64,000 bases of DNA from assembly GCA_037481615.1 (NCBI GenBank), contig JBBFLI010000002.1; one strand, 5' to 3'. The translations under genes and the position numbers were made by a program. Positions 8,797-18,425 of this stretch are shown here, piece after piece. Origin of the DNA: SpSt-501 sp037481615 (GTDB taxonomy: Bacteria > Desulfobacterota > Desulfobacteria > Desulfobacterales > SpSt-501). Within the stretch, counting starts at the first letter, position 1. Each line of letters opens with the position of its first letter. The notes under the pieces were generated by a model. That model did no database searches and had not been told where the DNA came from. It was given only the letters and a program-made list of their open reading frames with translations.

Positions 8797-9933
8797 TCAC
8801 GGCGGCGCCGGCTCAGCGCCCGCCGCCGGCAGGCTGACCACGAAGAGGCTTCCGCGGCCCGGGGAGGAGGAGACGTGGATCTCCCCGCCGTGCTGTTCCA
8901 CGATCTGGCGCGTGATGAAGAGCCCCAATCCCGTGCCCCGGTCCCCTTTGGAAGAGAAAAACGGCGTGAACAGCTTGCGCCGGGTTTCCTCGTCCATTCC
9001 CGCGCCGTTGTCGAGCACGGTGAACTCGATGCGGTTTTTCCGGCAGCGCAGTCCGAAGACGATGCGGCCGGGCCCCCGCGCCCCGGGGGCGCGGCAGGCA
9101 TCGAGGGCGTTTTCCAGCAGATGGGTCAGGGCCGCCTGGAGATACGCCGGGGCGGCCTGAAGCCCGCCGCAGCGGGTTTCGAACTCGGTGCTGAACTGAA
9201 CCCCCGCCGCCGCCATCTTTTCCATCACCGCGGCGGCGGTTTCTTCGGCAAGACCGAGCGCGTCCACCGGCTCGAGCTTGAGCTCGCGCTTTTTCGAGTA
9301 ATAGAGAATATCCAAGACGACGCGACGGATCCGTTCCAGCCGCTGCTTGACGACCTCCCAGCCTTCGACGATCTGCTCCCGGCGATCCCGGGATAGCCCC
9401 TGGTCCACCAGGTAAACGCCCGCGTCCAAGCCGGTCAGCAATCCCTTGAGGGCATGAGAGATCGAGCCGAGCATCAGGCCGAGGGTGGAGAGGTGGCTTT
9501 GGAGCTCGCTCTTCTCTGCGACCAGCCGCTCCAGGCGGTGGAGATATTCCCGGAGTTTCTCCCGGGTCTGGATCTTCTCGACCGCTCGCCGCAGGGCGAT
9601 GTCCAACACGTCGATGTGGATGGGCTTGGTGATGAAGTCGGTCGCCTCGTGCTTCAGGCTGCGGACCGCGAGATCCAGGTCGCCGTGACCGGTGATCATG
9701 ATCACCTCGGTTTCCGGCCAGCGGCTCTTGATGCGGCGCAAAAGCTCGATGCCGTCCATGCCCGGCATCTTGATGTCGGTGAGCACGAGGGGCGGCTGTG
9801 CGGCGGCGAACCGCTCAAGGGCCTCTTCACCGCTTTCGGCCTCGAGCACCTCGAAGCCCCGATCCTGGAGCGGCAGGCGCAACACCTCGCGGATGTCCCG
9901 CTCGTCGTCGACCAGCAGCACCCGTTTATCCAT
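8797..9933 (-). CDS. Receiver-histidine kinase (REC-HisKA-HATPase)
   Basis: 378 aa, cytoplasmic. The receiver (1-120) has the acidic pair DDE, phosphoacceptor in LTDIKMPGMDG and conserved K in ITKPI. A coiled-coil linker (115-150) follows. The histidine box is SISHALKGLLTG, and the ATPase has NALDA, DNGAGMD and GTGLGLF. It overlaps the end of the heme-motif kinase gene by 8 bp, so the two are translated together. It probably receives phosphate from that kinase or relays to the stand-alone receiver upstream. Last gene of the Hdr cluster; no DNA-binding output domain. Confidence 0.9.
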   Translation of the reverse strand: MDKRVLLVDDERDIREVLRLPLQDRGFEVLEAESGEEALERFAAAQPPLVLTDIKMPGMDGIELLRRIKSRWPETEVIMITGHGDLDLAVRSLKHEATDFITKPIHIDVLDIALRRAVEKIQTREKLREYLHRLERLVAEKSELQSHLSTLGLMLGSISHALKGLLTGLDAGVYLVDQGLSRDRREQIVEGWEVVKQRLERIRRVVLDILYYSKKRELKLEPVDALGLAEETAAAVMEKMAAAGVQFSTEFETRCGGLQAAPAYLQAALTHLLENALDACRAPGARGPGRIVFGLRCRKNRIEFTVLDNGAGMDEETRRKLFTPFFSSKGDRGTGLGLFITRQIVEQHGGEIHVSSSPGRGSLFVVSLPAAGAEPAPP

Positions 9934-12235
9934 GCTCCTTCTCCGGCAGGGGGAATTCGATCACAAAGCAGGCCCCTCCCTCGGGGGCGGGCTTGACCCG
10001 AATCGTGCCGCGGCAGTCCTTGATGATCCCGTAGCTGATCGAAAGCCCCAGGCCGGTCCCTTCCCCGGCCTGCTTGGTGGTGAAGAACGGCTCGAAGATC
10101 CGTTCGGCAAGATGCGGCGGCACCCCCGGCCCCGTATCGCGGATTTCACAGACCACGCTCCGGCCGCTGCGGTAGGCGGCGATATGGATGCGTTTGGCCC
10201 CCGCCTCCGCTTCCCGACCGGCCCAGCGCTCCTCGATCGCATCCCGCGCGTTGATCAGGAGATTGATGAACACCTGCTCCAGCCGGCCGGGGTCGGCGTC
10301 GATCTTCGGCAGGTCGGGATCGGTCTCCCAGGCCACCTCGATCTGGCGCAGCTTGAGCTGCTGGCTGAACACGTCGAAGGCCGCCCGCAGAACGTCGTTG
10401 ACCTGGATGCGCTCGAGCTTGAGCTCGGACTTGCGCGCGAACTGGCGCAGGTGGTTGATGATGCGCGCGGCCCGATCGACGTTGGCGTCGATCTTGCGGA
10501 GCATCGCCGCCAGCGTCGCCTCGTCGATCGTCTGGCGTTCATCGAGTTTGCGGACGAAAAAACTGCTCGCCGTCTTGATGACGGAAAGCGGCTGGTTGAG
10601 TTCATGGGCGATCCCGGTCGCCATTTCCCCGAGCGTGGCCATCTTGCTCGCCTGGATCAGCTGCTGCTCGGTTTCGAGCCGTTTGGTGATGTCGCTCGTC
10701 GTCACGAGCAGCACCTCCCGGCCGGGAAACTCCCCCGGCGAGAGGCGGATGTTCACGAAAATCCGCTCGCCCCCGGCGCGGCGGTGCTTGACCTGGTTGA
10801 GTTCGGCGACCCGCGGCAGCAGCTCCCGGTAGGATTCCCTCTCTTCCGGGAAAAAGAAGTCCAGAAACGACCGTCGCAGCACTTCCTCCCGCGTGTGCCC
10901 GTAAACGGTCGTCACGCTGCGGTTGCAATCGATCACCTCGAACGTGCGGGCGTCCAGGACGAAGACGGGGTTGGGGATGTGATTGAAGATTTCATGGTAT
11001 TTTTTTTCGGAGCGGGCAAGCTGCTCCTCGAGCTGCTTGCGCTCGGTGATGTCCAGGCTCATCTCGAGCGCGGCGACCACCTCTCCCCGCCGGTTGTGGA
11101 TCGGGGTCGTCCGGAAGATCCAATGGGCCACGCTGCCGTCCTTGTTCACCCCGCTCTCCTCGCCCTGATGCGGCAGCCCGTCCTCGAAGGTGAGCGCGAC
11201 CGGGCACCGCGGGCAGGGTTCCTCCCGCCCCTTGTAGGCCCGATAGCAGGTGTCGTCCTCGCGTGGGGCAAAGCGCTTGGCAAACTCGCGGTTGAATCGC
11301 AACAGGCGGAAGTTTCGGTCCTGGAGCGTGATCAAGCAGGGGACGTTTTCGAAAAGGGTCTGGTATTCCTCGCGTTGGGCGGTGAGTTCCCCCTGTTTCT
11401 GGGCGATCTCGAGGCTCATCGTTTCGATCGCGCGGGCGAGCTGGCCCATCTCGTCCTTGCGGTGAACCGGGATGGGACCGGGGGGCAACCCCTCGGCGAT
11501 CCGTCGCGTCCCGGCGATCAGGCTCTGGACGGGACGGTTGACGAAGACGACCAGCATCACGGCAAGCAGGACCGAGGTGAGCAGGAAGACCGCCGCGGTG
11601 AGCCCGACCACGGCCCTCTTGCCGAGCGCCAGCTCGCGGTCCGTATCGCTCAGCGAGACCACGACATCCAGGGCGCCGAGAATCTTCTTGCCCTCGGGAT
11701 GAATGTGGCAGGCGCCCGAGGAGCACCCCGGTTCGTTGTAGATTGGGCTGATGATGCCGAGCCGGCGCGGCTCGCCGGGGCCCTGCAGGATGCGCGTGCG
11801 GGAGGAGAGATCCAGATCGACGAGCGGCGGTACGGTGCGGTGGCAGATGTCGCAGGCCTCGGCTTTGATGTTGGTTCGGGTGTCCACCTCGGCGAGGCGG
11901 TTCGAAAACTTGATCTCCCCCTGTTTATTGTAGATGCGGATGTTGCGGATCTCGGGTTGGGTGCCGATATTGGAGATGATCTGCGTGATGTCGTCGCGGG
12001 AGTTCAACATCATCGCGTAATGCGTCCCCAGGCGGATGGTGTTGGTGAGGCGGTCGGTCGAGGCGATCACACTCTCCATGAGCCTGTGCTCCTGGTAGTT
12101 CGTGTTGAAATAGGCCCAGGTGGCGATGGAAACGAAGAGGGTCACCCCGACCGCCGAGATCAGCCGCACCACGAGACGGTGCGGCAGCGCCCGCACTCCC
12201 CGCAGACCCCCTCGTTCCTCGGGCTTCGTCTTCAT
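9926..12235 (-). CDS. Membrane sensor histidine kinase with two heme-c-like motifs
   Basis: 769 aa. TM1 (about 20-43), a periplasmic sensor domain (44-205), TM2 (about 207-232), HAMP, two PAS domains (about 295-425 and 430-545), HisKA (GIAHELNQPL) and HATPase. The periplasmic domain contains CDICH (128-132, CXXCH) and CSSGACH (171-177, CX4CH), which look like covalent heme attachment sites. PAS1 also has a Cys triad (CYRAYKGREEPCPRC). The ATG at 12235 overlaps the hdrB stop (ATGA). It probably senses the redox state of the envelope and signals to the sigma54/receiver proteins of the cluster. Heme binding is inferred from motifs only. Confidence 0.9.
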   Translation of the reverse strand: MKTKPEERGGLRGVRALPHRLVVRLISAVGVTLFVSIATWAYFNTNYQEHRLMESVIASTDRLTNTIRLGTHYAMMLNSRDDITQIISNIGTQPEIRNIRIYNKQGEIKFSNRLAEVDTRTNIKAEACDICHRTVPPLVDLDLSSRTRILQGPGEPRRLGIISPIYNEPGCSSGACHIHPEGKKILGALDVVVSLSDTDRELALGKRAVVGLTAAVFLLTSVLLAVMLVVFVNRPVQSLIAGTRRIAEGLPPGPIPVHRKDEMGQLARAIETMSLEIAQKQGELTAQREEYQTLFENVPCLITLQDRNFRLLRFNREFAKRFAPREDDTCYRAYKGREEPCPRCPVALTFEDGLPHQGEESGVNKDGSVAHWIFRTTPIHNRRGEVVAALEMSLDITERKQLEEQLARSEKKYHEIFNHIPNPVFVLDARTFEVIDCNRSVTTVYGHTREEVLRRSFLDFFFPEERESYRELLPRVAELNQVKHRRAGGERIFVNIRLSPGEFPGREVLLVTTSDITKRLETEQQLIQASKMATLGEMATGIAHELNQPLSVIKTASSFFVRKLDERQTIDEATLAAMLRKIDANVDRAARIINHLRQFARKSELKLERIQVNDVLRAAFDVFSQQLKLRQIEVAWETDPDLPKIDADPGRLEQVFINLLINARDAIEERWAGREAEAGAKRIHIAAYRSGRSVVCEIRDTGPGVPPHLAERIFEPFFTTKQAGEGTGLGLSISYGIIKDCRGTIRVKPAPEGGACFVIEFPLPEKEHG

Positions 12236-13134
12236 CGGCGCCCCCCCCCTTTTTGCGCCCCGCCCCGCAGCGGGACGCCTGCCCACCGTTCCGCCGAAAA
12301 CGCCAGATTCTCCTGCAGGCCGAGCGCCTTCTCCGCCATGCCCATCGCCAAGCCGATGACCTGGGGCAGGTAGAGGACGTCGCAGGTGAGGTCGCCTCCG
12401 GCATGCCTGCCCGCCGCCTCCTGGAAGGCCTCGAGATTCATCTGGCACATCGGGCAGACCGTGGCCACGGCGTCCGCCCCGCGGGCATCCTCCAGGATGG
12501 AAGCGATCCGGGACAGACCGGCCGCGCGCCGCGTGGCGGAGAGCGAGGCGCCGCAGCACGATCCGCCCGACCGCCAGCGGAACACCTCGGCGCCGAGCGC
12601 CCGGATCAGCGGCTCCATCGAGATCGGCTGTTCGGGATCGTCGAAATCCGCATACGGGCGCAGGCACTGGCAACCGTAGTAGGGCGCGATGCGCATCCCC
12701 CGCAGCGGCCGCTCGACGCGCGAGGCCAGGCGCTCCGCTCCCACGTCGAAGGCGAGCACATCGAGGAGGTGCCGCACGCGTGTCCGCCCCCTCGGGTGGA
12801 GATCCTCCACCCGGAGCACTTCCCGGATGCGGGCCGCCTCCTCGGGCCTCGCGCGCATCGCCTGGACGGCATGGCGCAGGTTGAGGTAGCAGGCGCTGCA
12901 GGGCGCCAGGATCTCCAGGTCCGGATCCCTTCGTTCCGCGAGGGCCAGATTCCTTGCCGGCAGGGTCAGGGCGAGCAGCGGCCCGGCGGCCCCGGCGGCG
13001 GATGCACCGCAGCAGGTCCAATCGGGGATCTCGAGCAGCTCCAACCCCAACGCGTCCAGCACCGCGCGGCTCGAACGATCGTAGGCGCGCGCGGTCCCCT
13101 CGAGCGAACACCCCGGATAGTAGTGGTACCTCAT
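12232..13134 (-). CDS. hdrB: Heterodisulfide reductase subunit B-like (two CCG domains)
   Basis: 300 aa. Two Cys-rich CCG domains: C9...WTCCGAS...CSACY in the first half, and YYGCQCLRP...GGSCCGASLS...CPMCQMN in the second. In HdrB these Cys bind the noncubane [4Fe-4S] clusters that reduce disulfides. The start overlaps hdrC by ATGA. The C-terminal 40 residues are low complexity and could be dispensable. It forms the catalytic site with the adjacent HdrC. Whether the substrate is CoM-CoB-like, DsrC-like or another thiol cannot be told from sequence. Confidence 0.92.
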   Translation of the reverse strand: MRYHYYPGCSLEGTARAYDRSSRAVLDALGLELLEIPDWTCCGASAAGAAGPLLALTLPARNLALAERRDPDLEILAPCSACYLNLRHAVQAMRARPEEAARIREVLRVEDLHPRGRTRVRHLLDVLAFDVGAERLASRVERPLRGMRIAPYYGCQCLRPYADFDDPEQPISMEPLIRALGAEVFRWRSGGSCCGASLSATRRAAGLSRIASILEDARGADAVATVCPMCQMNLEAFQEAAGRHAGGDLTCDVLYLPQVIGLAMGMAEKALGLQENLAFSAERWAGVPLRGGAQKGGGRR

Positions 13135-13697
13135 GGGGATGCCTCCACCTCCGCCGCGCGGGCGAAGAGGGCCGCCAGAGACCGGGCGCGGGAGGCCGGG
13201 CGGCCGAGCGGCAGCCTGCCGCGGGCCGCCAGGCGCAGGCCGAGCGCCGCATGCCGCAACACGAGAAGCGGATCTTTGACGGCGGCGAAGTAGTGCATGA
13301 GGAAAGCCGGCTCGTTAACCCTGCCTTCCCGCCGAATGCTCTCGAGAAAATGATGATGAAAGGCGGCGGCCGTGCGGTGGCGCTTGGACCGCGCCCGATG
13401 GGCGGCCTGCTCCAGCGCGTGCATGGCTTCGGTCAGCGGCAGACCCCGCGGGCAGCGCAAGGTGCAGGTGTAACAGGCCGAGCAGAGGGTGAAGGTGCGG
13501 CTGCGGAAGATCTCCTCCCCGCGGTCGAGCATGACCAGCCGCCAGAGGTGACGCGGCGTGAAATCCATGGCCGCGGCGTTCGGGCAGGAACCCGAACAGG
13601 TGCCGCATTGCAGGCAGGCTTGGATCATCCGTCGCACCCGGGAGAGGTCCGGGCGGGCCGCCCGGGGAGGGAAATCGATCACCGCTGACCGGCTCAT
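13131..13697 (-). CDS. hdrC: Heterodisulfide reductase subunit C-like ferredoxin
   Basis: 188 aa with two [4Fe-4S] motifs, CLQCGTCSGSCP near residue 28 and CSACYTCTLRCP near 73, in a helical Hdr-C fold. It passes electrons from the HdrA flavin protein to HdrB. There is no membrane segment, so the complex is the soluble type. It lies 90 bp downstream of the double-HdrA gene and overlaps hdrB by 4 bp. Confidence 0.92.
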   Translation of the reverse strand: MSRSAVIDFPPRAARPDLSRVRRMIQACLQCGTCSGSCPNAAAMDFTPRHLWRLVMLDRGEEIFRSRTFTLCSACYTCTLRCPRGLPLTEAMHALEQAAHRARSKRHRTAAAFHHHFLESIRREGRVNEPAFLMHYFAAVKDPLLVLRHAALGLRLAARGRLPLGRPASRARSLAALFARAAEVEASP

Positions 13698-13787
13698 GAA
13701 CCGCCTCCTCCTTCACGCCGCGGCGGCGGAAAGGACTTCGGCGTTGCCCCTGCGGTGCGGGGAATCCGACCGGTCTCGCAGGGCTTC

Positions 13788-16700
13788 TCAGCCGAGCGCC
13801 GCCTCCAGGATGGAAAACATCTGCGGGGGCGGGAAGCCTTCCAGGATCGCGGCGTCGTTCGGGCAGACCGCGGCACAGGTCCCGCACCCCTGGCATCGGA
13901 CCGGATGAACGATCACCCGGCCGAGTTCTTCGTCCAGGCGACGCGCCCCGCAGGGGCAGGCCGCGATGCACTGTTCGCAGCGGCTGCACAGGCTGTGGCG
14001 GACGCGCGCCACGATCCGGCTGGCGAAAAGCCGCTCGCGGCCGAGAAGACCGAGCGCCCGCATGGCGGCGGCCTCCGCCGTCGCTATGGCCTCCGGGATC
14101 GTGCGCGGGGAGAGCGCCAGACCGCAGGCGAAGACCCCTTCCGCCATCCCGTCCACCGGCCGCCATTTCGCGTCGGCCGGCTGGAAGAAACCGTCCTCAT
14201 CCAGCCGGCCGCCGAAGGCCTCCACCAGCTCCCGCGAAAGGGCTGGAACGATGCCCGTCGCCAAGACCACGAGCTGGGCCTCGATTTCGAGAGGCCGCCC
14301 GAGGATCGGTTCCTCCACCGCCACTACGGCCCCGGCGCCGGTCGGCCGGACCGCCGGGGGGCGGTCGGAGGGATAAGGGATGAACAGGACGCCCGAACCC
14401 CGCGCGCGGGTGTAGGCCGCCTCGGCGAAACCGGTCGTCATCAGATCGCGGTAGAGAACGACGGCGCGGAGCTCGGGGCGGCGCTCTCGGAAAGCTTCGA
14501 TCAGCCGCAGCGAGGCGGGGCAGCAGATGCGGCTGCAGTAGTTGCGCGGCTCCCGACGCGATCCGGCGCACTGGATCGTCACCACCGTATCCAGCGCCCC
14601 GACTGGCAGCGTCCCGTCGGACAAACGGCGCTCCACCTCGGCCTGGGTCGCCACCGCCGGGCTTTCGCCGTAACCGAACCCCAGGGCGGGGGCCTCGCGA
14701 CCGCCGGTCGCGAAGAGGACGACCCCGTGTTCCAGGCGCCGCACCTCCCCGTCCGGGCCCTCGATGAACGAGACGAACGACCCCACCTCGCCCTCGGCGT
14801 GGACGATCCGCGCGCCTTTGTGTACCCGGATGCGGGGATGTCCTTCGACCCGCCGCACGAGATCGTCCCGCAAGGCTCGAGGGTCGGCGCCTTCGATCGT
14901 GCGGGTGAGCCAGGTCAGGTTTCCCCCCAGCCGCTCGGAGGTCTCCACCAGCTCGACCGGCGCGCCGTGATCGGCGATGACCAGCGCGGCGGTCATGCCG
15001 GCGACTCCGCCCCCGAGAACGAGCGCCGCGGGGGCGACAGGGATCGGCCTTGCGGCGGGCGGCTCCGACCGCTTGAGCCGGGCGAGTCCGCTTCGCAGGG
15101 CAAACAGCGCCGCCTGGGCGTCCGGGGGCGTCCGGGCGGAGCAGAGCGCGAGATCCGCTGTTTCCACCTGGCCCGCCGTCAGGCCGCCGTCGCGCGCGAT
15201 GTCCCGGAGGCGTGCCGGTTGCTGCAGCAGACGGCAAGCGCCGATCAACAGGCGGTTCGCCCCCGCCCGCGCCCGGATCGCCGCCAGGGTCCGCCGGCCT
15301 TCCGGCGTGCACAACGCGTCCGCGGTTTCGACGGTCGCCACCTCCGGATCGCGGCCCAGCGCAAACAAAACCGGCTCCGGCGTCTCCGCGGGCGGACTCG
15401 ACCACCGACAACGGCACATCACGGCGGCCACCCGCGGCAGTTCGCGAAGAACCGAGTCGGAAAGTTCGGCGGGGCGCTCTTCCGCACCCTGCCCCCCTCC
15501 CGCCGCCTGGAGGCACCGCGAGGCTTCCGCGGCAGCGGCCGACGCCTGAATCACCGTTTCGGCGATGTCCACCATCCCGCCGCAGGTTCCCCCGATCACC
15601 ACGCCGGGTCGTGCGGTGCGGCAGCGGGAAAAAGGCACGGCAGCGATGAAGCCCCAAGGGTTGAGCGGCAGCCCGAGCCGCTCCGCCAAGGCCGTCATCC
15701 CCGCGGCCGGGCGACGACCCGTGGCCAGAACGACGAGGTCGAAGTTCTCCTCGCGGCTTTCCCCTCCGGCCTCCACCCAGCGGATCCGGAGACCCTCCCC
15801 TCCGGGCGCCGGGGTCAGCGAATGCGGCCGCGCCCGGATGAAGCGCACGCCGTGGCGTTCCTCCGCCTGATCCCGGTACCGCTGAAAGGATTTTCCGGCG
15901 GTCCTCAGATCCATATGGAAGATCGTGGCCTCGAGGTCTCCGCCGCCGAGGGCCTTGGCGAGCAGCGCCTCCTTGATCGAGGCCATGCAGCAGACGCTCG
16001 AGCAGAAATCGGCTTCCTCCCCGGCGTCACGGGAGCCCACGCATTGGATCCAGGCGATGCGGCGCACGGCCCCCCGGCCGTCAGGCCGCAGCAGCCGCCC
16101 CCCCGTCGGGCCGGTTGCGCTCGTCAGGCGCTCGAATTCGACCTGGGTCAGCACGCCGGGGAAGACCCCGTAGCCGTAAGGGTTCTTCCCCGAAAGCGGG
16201 TCGTAGCCTTCCGAGCCGCCGCAGAGCACGACCGCGCCGACGGTGAGCGGCGGGTCTTCCGCCGCGGCGAAACGCTCGAAGCGTTCCACCGCTTTCGGGA
16301 TCAGGTCGGCGACATCGAAGGGTTTGATGAGGTAATCGAGGGCTCCGATCTTCATGGCCTCCACGGCGGTTTCCACCGTGGCGTAGGCGGTCATCATCAC
16401 GACATCCAGGCCGGGGGAAATCTGCTTCGCCCGCTCCAGGACCTCGACCCCGTCCATCCCGGGCATCTTGATGTCGAGCAGCATGAGCTGGAAGGCTTTC
16501 TCGCGGAGGGCGGCGAGGGCCTCGGGTCCCGAGGCCGCCATCGCCGTGGAGAACCCCTCGGCTTCGAGCCATTCCTTGAGCGAATCGCGCACCGACCATT
16601 CGTCATCGACCAGAAGAATCCGGAAGGACCGACGCTCGGCCCCCGGCAGCCGGATGGCCCCGGTCGGGCAAACTTCCCGGCAGGCCCCGCAGCGCGTGCA

Positions 16701-17192
16701 GGCCGAGGGGTCGAGCGCGTAGGCGTGGGGAAAACACTGGGGAGCGGGCAGATCGACGGCTTTGCGCATCGTGAGGCCCGCGTTGAACTCGTCGGGGACC
16801 TCCACGGGGCACACCGCAGCGCAACGCCCGCAGCCGGCGCAGCGTTCCGGGTCGACCCCGCCCGAAGGCCGGCGCAACCTCACCCGCAGCCTGCCGGCCT
16901 CGCCTTCGATGCCCGCGACCTCGGTGTTCAGCCGGAGATCGATCCGTTCGTGGAAGAGACCCCGCCGCAGGCAGTCCGCCGAGGCGGCGTCCCGCTCGAC
17001 GCGGGGCAGCAGGCGGCACATGCCGCATCGATCCGTGGGGAACTGGCGGTCGAGCTGCCCCAAGAGGCCGGACGGACGCGGCGCCCGTTCCACCAGGACG
17101 ACGCTGTAGCCGTACTCGGCCAGATCCAGGGCGGCGCGAATGCCGGCGATCCCCGCCCCGACCACCAACGCTTTTCCGATCCTGGCGTTCAT
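13788..17192 (-). CDS. Double HdrA flavoprotein with internal response-regulator receiver domain
   Basis: 1134 aa. N-terminal HdrA half: FAD site GAGIAGIRA (13-21) with RCGMC (55-59), and ferredoxin motifs CAGCGRCAAVCP (118-129) and CTRCGACREVCP (165-176). Residues 190-308 are a complete receiver domain: D196/D197, phosphoacceptor D240 in LLDIKMPGMDG, T268 and K290. HdrA sequence then resumes (CSSVCCMAS). From about 735 a second FAD domain (LGGGVAGMTA) begins, with CSRICCPAS and C-terminal ferredoxins CSRCEQCIAACP and CQGCGTCAAVCP. The start at 17192 is chosen over 17198 because GGAGG is 7 nt away. It is the likely electron-branching hub, with phosphorylation as a possible control on activity. 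Confidence 0.9.
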   Translation of the reverse strand: MNARIGKALVVGAGIAGIRAALDLAEYGYSVVLVERAPRPSGLLGQLDRQFPTDRCGMCRLLPRVERDAASADCLRRGLFHERIDLRLNTEVAGIEGEAGRLRVRLRRPSGGVDPERCAGCGRCAAVCPVEVPDEFNAGLTMRKAVDLPAPQCFPHAYALDPSACTRCGACREVCPTGAIRLPGAERRSFRILLVDDEWSVRDSLKEWLEAEGFSTAMAASGPEALAALREKAFQLMLLDIKMPGMDGVEVLERAKQISPGLDVVMMTAYATVETAVEAMKIGALDYLIKPFDVADLIPKAVERFERFAAAEDPPLTVGAVVLCGGSEGYDPLSGKNPYGYGVFPGVLTQVEFERLTSATGPTGGRLLRPDGRGAVRRIAWIQCVGSRDAGEEADFCSSVCCMASIKEALLAKALGGGDLEATIFHMDLRTAGKSFQRYRDQAEERHGVRFIRARPHSLTPAPGGEGLRIRWVEAGGESREENFDLVVLATGRRPAAGMTALAERLGLPLNPWGFIAAVPFSRCRTARPGVVIGGTCGGMVDIAETVIQASAAAAEASRCLQAAGGGQGAEERPAELSDSVLRELPRVAAVMCRCRWSSPPAETPEPVLFALGRDPEVATVETADALCTPEGRRTLAAIRARAGANRLLIGACRLLQQPARLRDIARDGGLTAGQVETADLALCSARTPPDAQAALFALRSGLARLKRSEPPAARPIPVAPAALVLGGGVAGMTAALVIADHGAPVELVETSERLGGNLTWLTRTIEGADPRALRDDLVRRVEGHPRIRVHKGARIVHAEGEVGSFVSFIEGPDGEVRRLEHGVVLFATGGREAPALGFGYGESPAVATQAEVERRLSDGTLPVGALDTVVTIQCAGSRREPRNYCSRICCPASLRLIEAFRERRPELRAVVLYRDLMTTGFAEAAYTRARGSGVLFIPYPSDRPPAVRPTGAGAVVAVEEPILGRPLEIEAQLVVLATGIVPALSRELVEAFGGRLDEDGFFQPADAKWRPVDGMAEGVFACGLALSPRTIPEAIATAEAAAMRALGLLGRERLFASRIVARVRHSLCSRCEQCIAACPCGARRLDEELGRVIVHPVRCQGCGTCAAVCPNDAAILEGFPPPQMFSILEAALG

Positions 17193-17242
17193 CCGCATCC
17201 CTCCGATCCCGTCGGACCCGATCGGGTCCCCCCTCTGTCTTC

Positions 17243-18394
17243 TCATCCGCCGGCGGGACGGGGATCGAGCCCGACGGCTTCCGGAAACTCCTCCTCCCGG
17301 AAGACGGAAAGGGGCGGCGGCTCCTCGAGACTCCGGCCGGCTTCATAGCCGAAGGCCTGCTGGGTGCGGCGCCCGACGGTGCGGAAGACTTCCATCACGG
17401 CGATCCCCTGGGGGCAGGCGTTCGAGCATTGCCCGCAGCCGACGCAGGCCGTGCTCATGTGCGCCAGGCGGGTCAGGTGGAAAAACAGGGTGTCGGTCGG
17501 CAATTTGAGCACCCCCCCCCGCTCGGCCCAGAGGAGGATCTGGAAGGGGTCGTGTTCGAAGACGTCGGTGGCAAACACGCATTCCCGGCAGTAACACAGG
17601 GGGCAGGCCACCCGGCAGTTGGTACAGAGGACGCAGTCGGCGAAATAGGCCGCCGCGCCCTCGATCGTCGCGACGGCCGCCTCCGTGCGGGCGAACAACG
17701 CGTCGCGGTAAGCCGCGCGGCGGCCGATCCATCCGCGGAGCGCCGCCTCTCGGGAGTCGGGCGCCTCGGCGGGCGGCAGTTTCGCGGCCGCGATCAGCTC
17801 CTGGCCGGCGGGGGTACGGCCCTCGACCGCCAGCCACGACCCGCCGTCCGTGCCGAGCAGGCCGATATGCACGTCGCAGGAAGGAGGCACCGGGTGTTCG
17901 CAGGCCCGACAGGCGTGCGCCAGCTCCGGGCCGGTCGCCTCGCCCGAAAAGGCTTCCCGCAGAAACCGCTCCGTGCTTTCCGCCGTCTCCGCGCCCGGCG
18001 ATCGGAGGAACTCCCGGGTCGGCAGCGCGCCCGGGCAGTCGAAGCTGATCAGCACGATCTCTTCGGTTCCGGCCTGCTTGAGCTTCACCAACTCGACAAA
18101 GGCCCGGACTTCGCAGGGACGCATCAGCGCCGCCCAGCGCACCCCCATGGACCGCCGACTCAGGCGGGCGGCCATCCGGGCGGCGTTGAGGGCAAAGCAG
18201 GGCGAGAAGGGATCGATCCCTTCCAGCCGGTGCGGATCGGTCACGAGAGCCGGCATCCGCAGAACCTTCCGCGGGAGTCGCTGCGCGACCATCACGGCGC
18301 CGACTGCCCGGCTTTCGAGCAGTCCGTGCAGAAAACCGCGGATCGCCGCCGTGCAGCCCCCCTCCTTCACCTCGAGTCGCGCCACGGTCCCCAT
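17243..18394 (-). CDS. FdhB/FrhB-like iron-sulfur protein
   Basis: 383 aa resembling the beta subunit family of F420-reducing hydrogenase/formate dehydrogenase. It has a region with an RPCEVRAFVELVKL motif, a Cys patch (CRACEHP), the ferredoxin-like CTNCRVACPLCYCREC, and a C-terminal motif CVGCGQCSNACP. Such proteins link an HdrA-MvhD module to an electron donor. Here no formate dehydrogenase or hydrogenase catalytic gene is in view, so the donor would be encoded elsewhere. It lies between the MvhD gene and the double HdrA. Confidence 0.85.
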   Translation of the reverse strand: MGTVARLEVKEGGCTAAIRGFLHGLLESRAVGAVMVAQRLPRKVLRMPALVTDPHRLEGIDPFSPCFALNAARMAARLSRRSMGVRWAALMRPCEVRAFVELVKLKQAGTEEIVLISFDCPGALPTREFLRSPGAETAESTERFLREAFSGEATGPELAHACRACEHPVPPSCDVHIGLLGTDGGSWLAVEGRTPAGQELIAAAKLPPAEAPDSREAALRGWIGRRAAYRDALFARTEAAVATIEGAAAYFADCVLCTNCRVACPLCYCRECVFATDVFEHDPFQILLWAERGGVLKLPTDTLFFHLTRLAHMSTACVGCGQCSNACPQGIAVMEVFRTVGRRTQQAFGYEAGRSLEEPPPLSVFREEEFPEAVGLDPRPAGG

Positions 18395-18425
18395 GGCGGC
18401 CCCCTTCCCCGGCCGGCCCGGCGCC

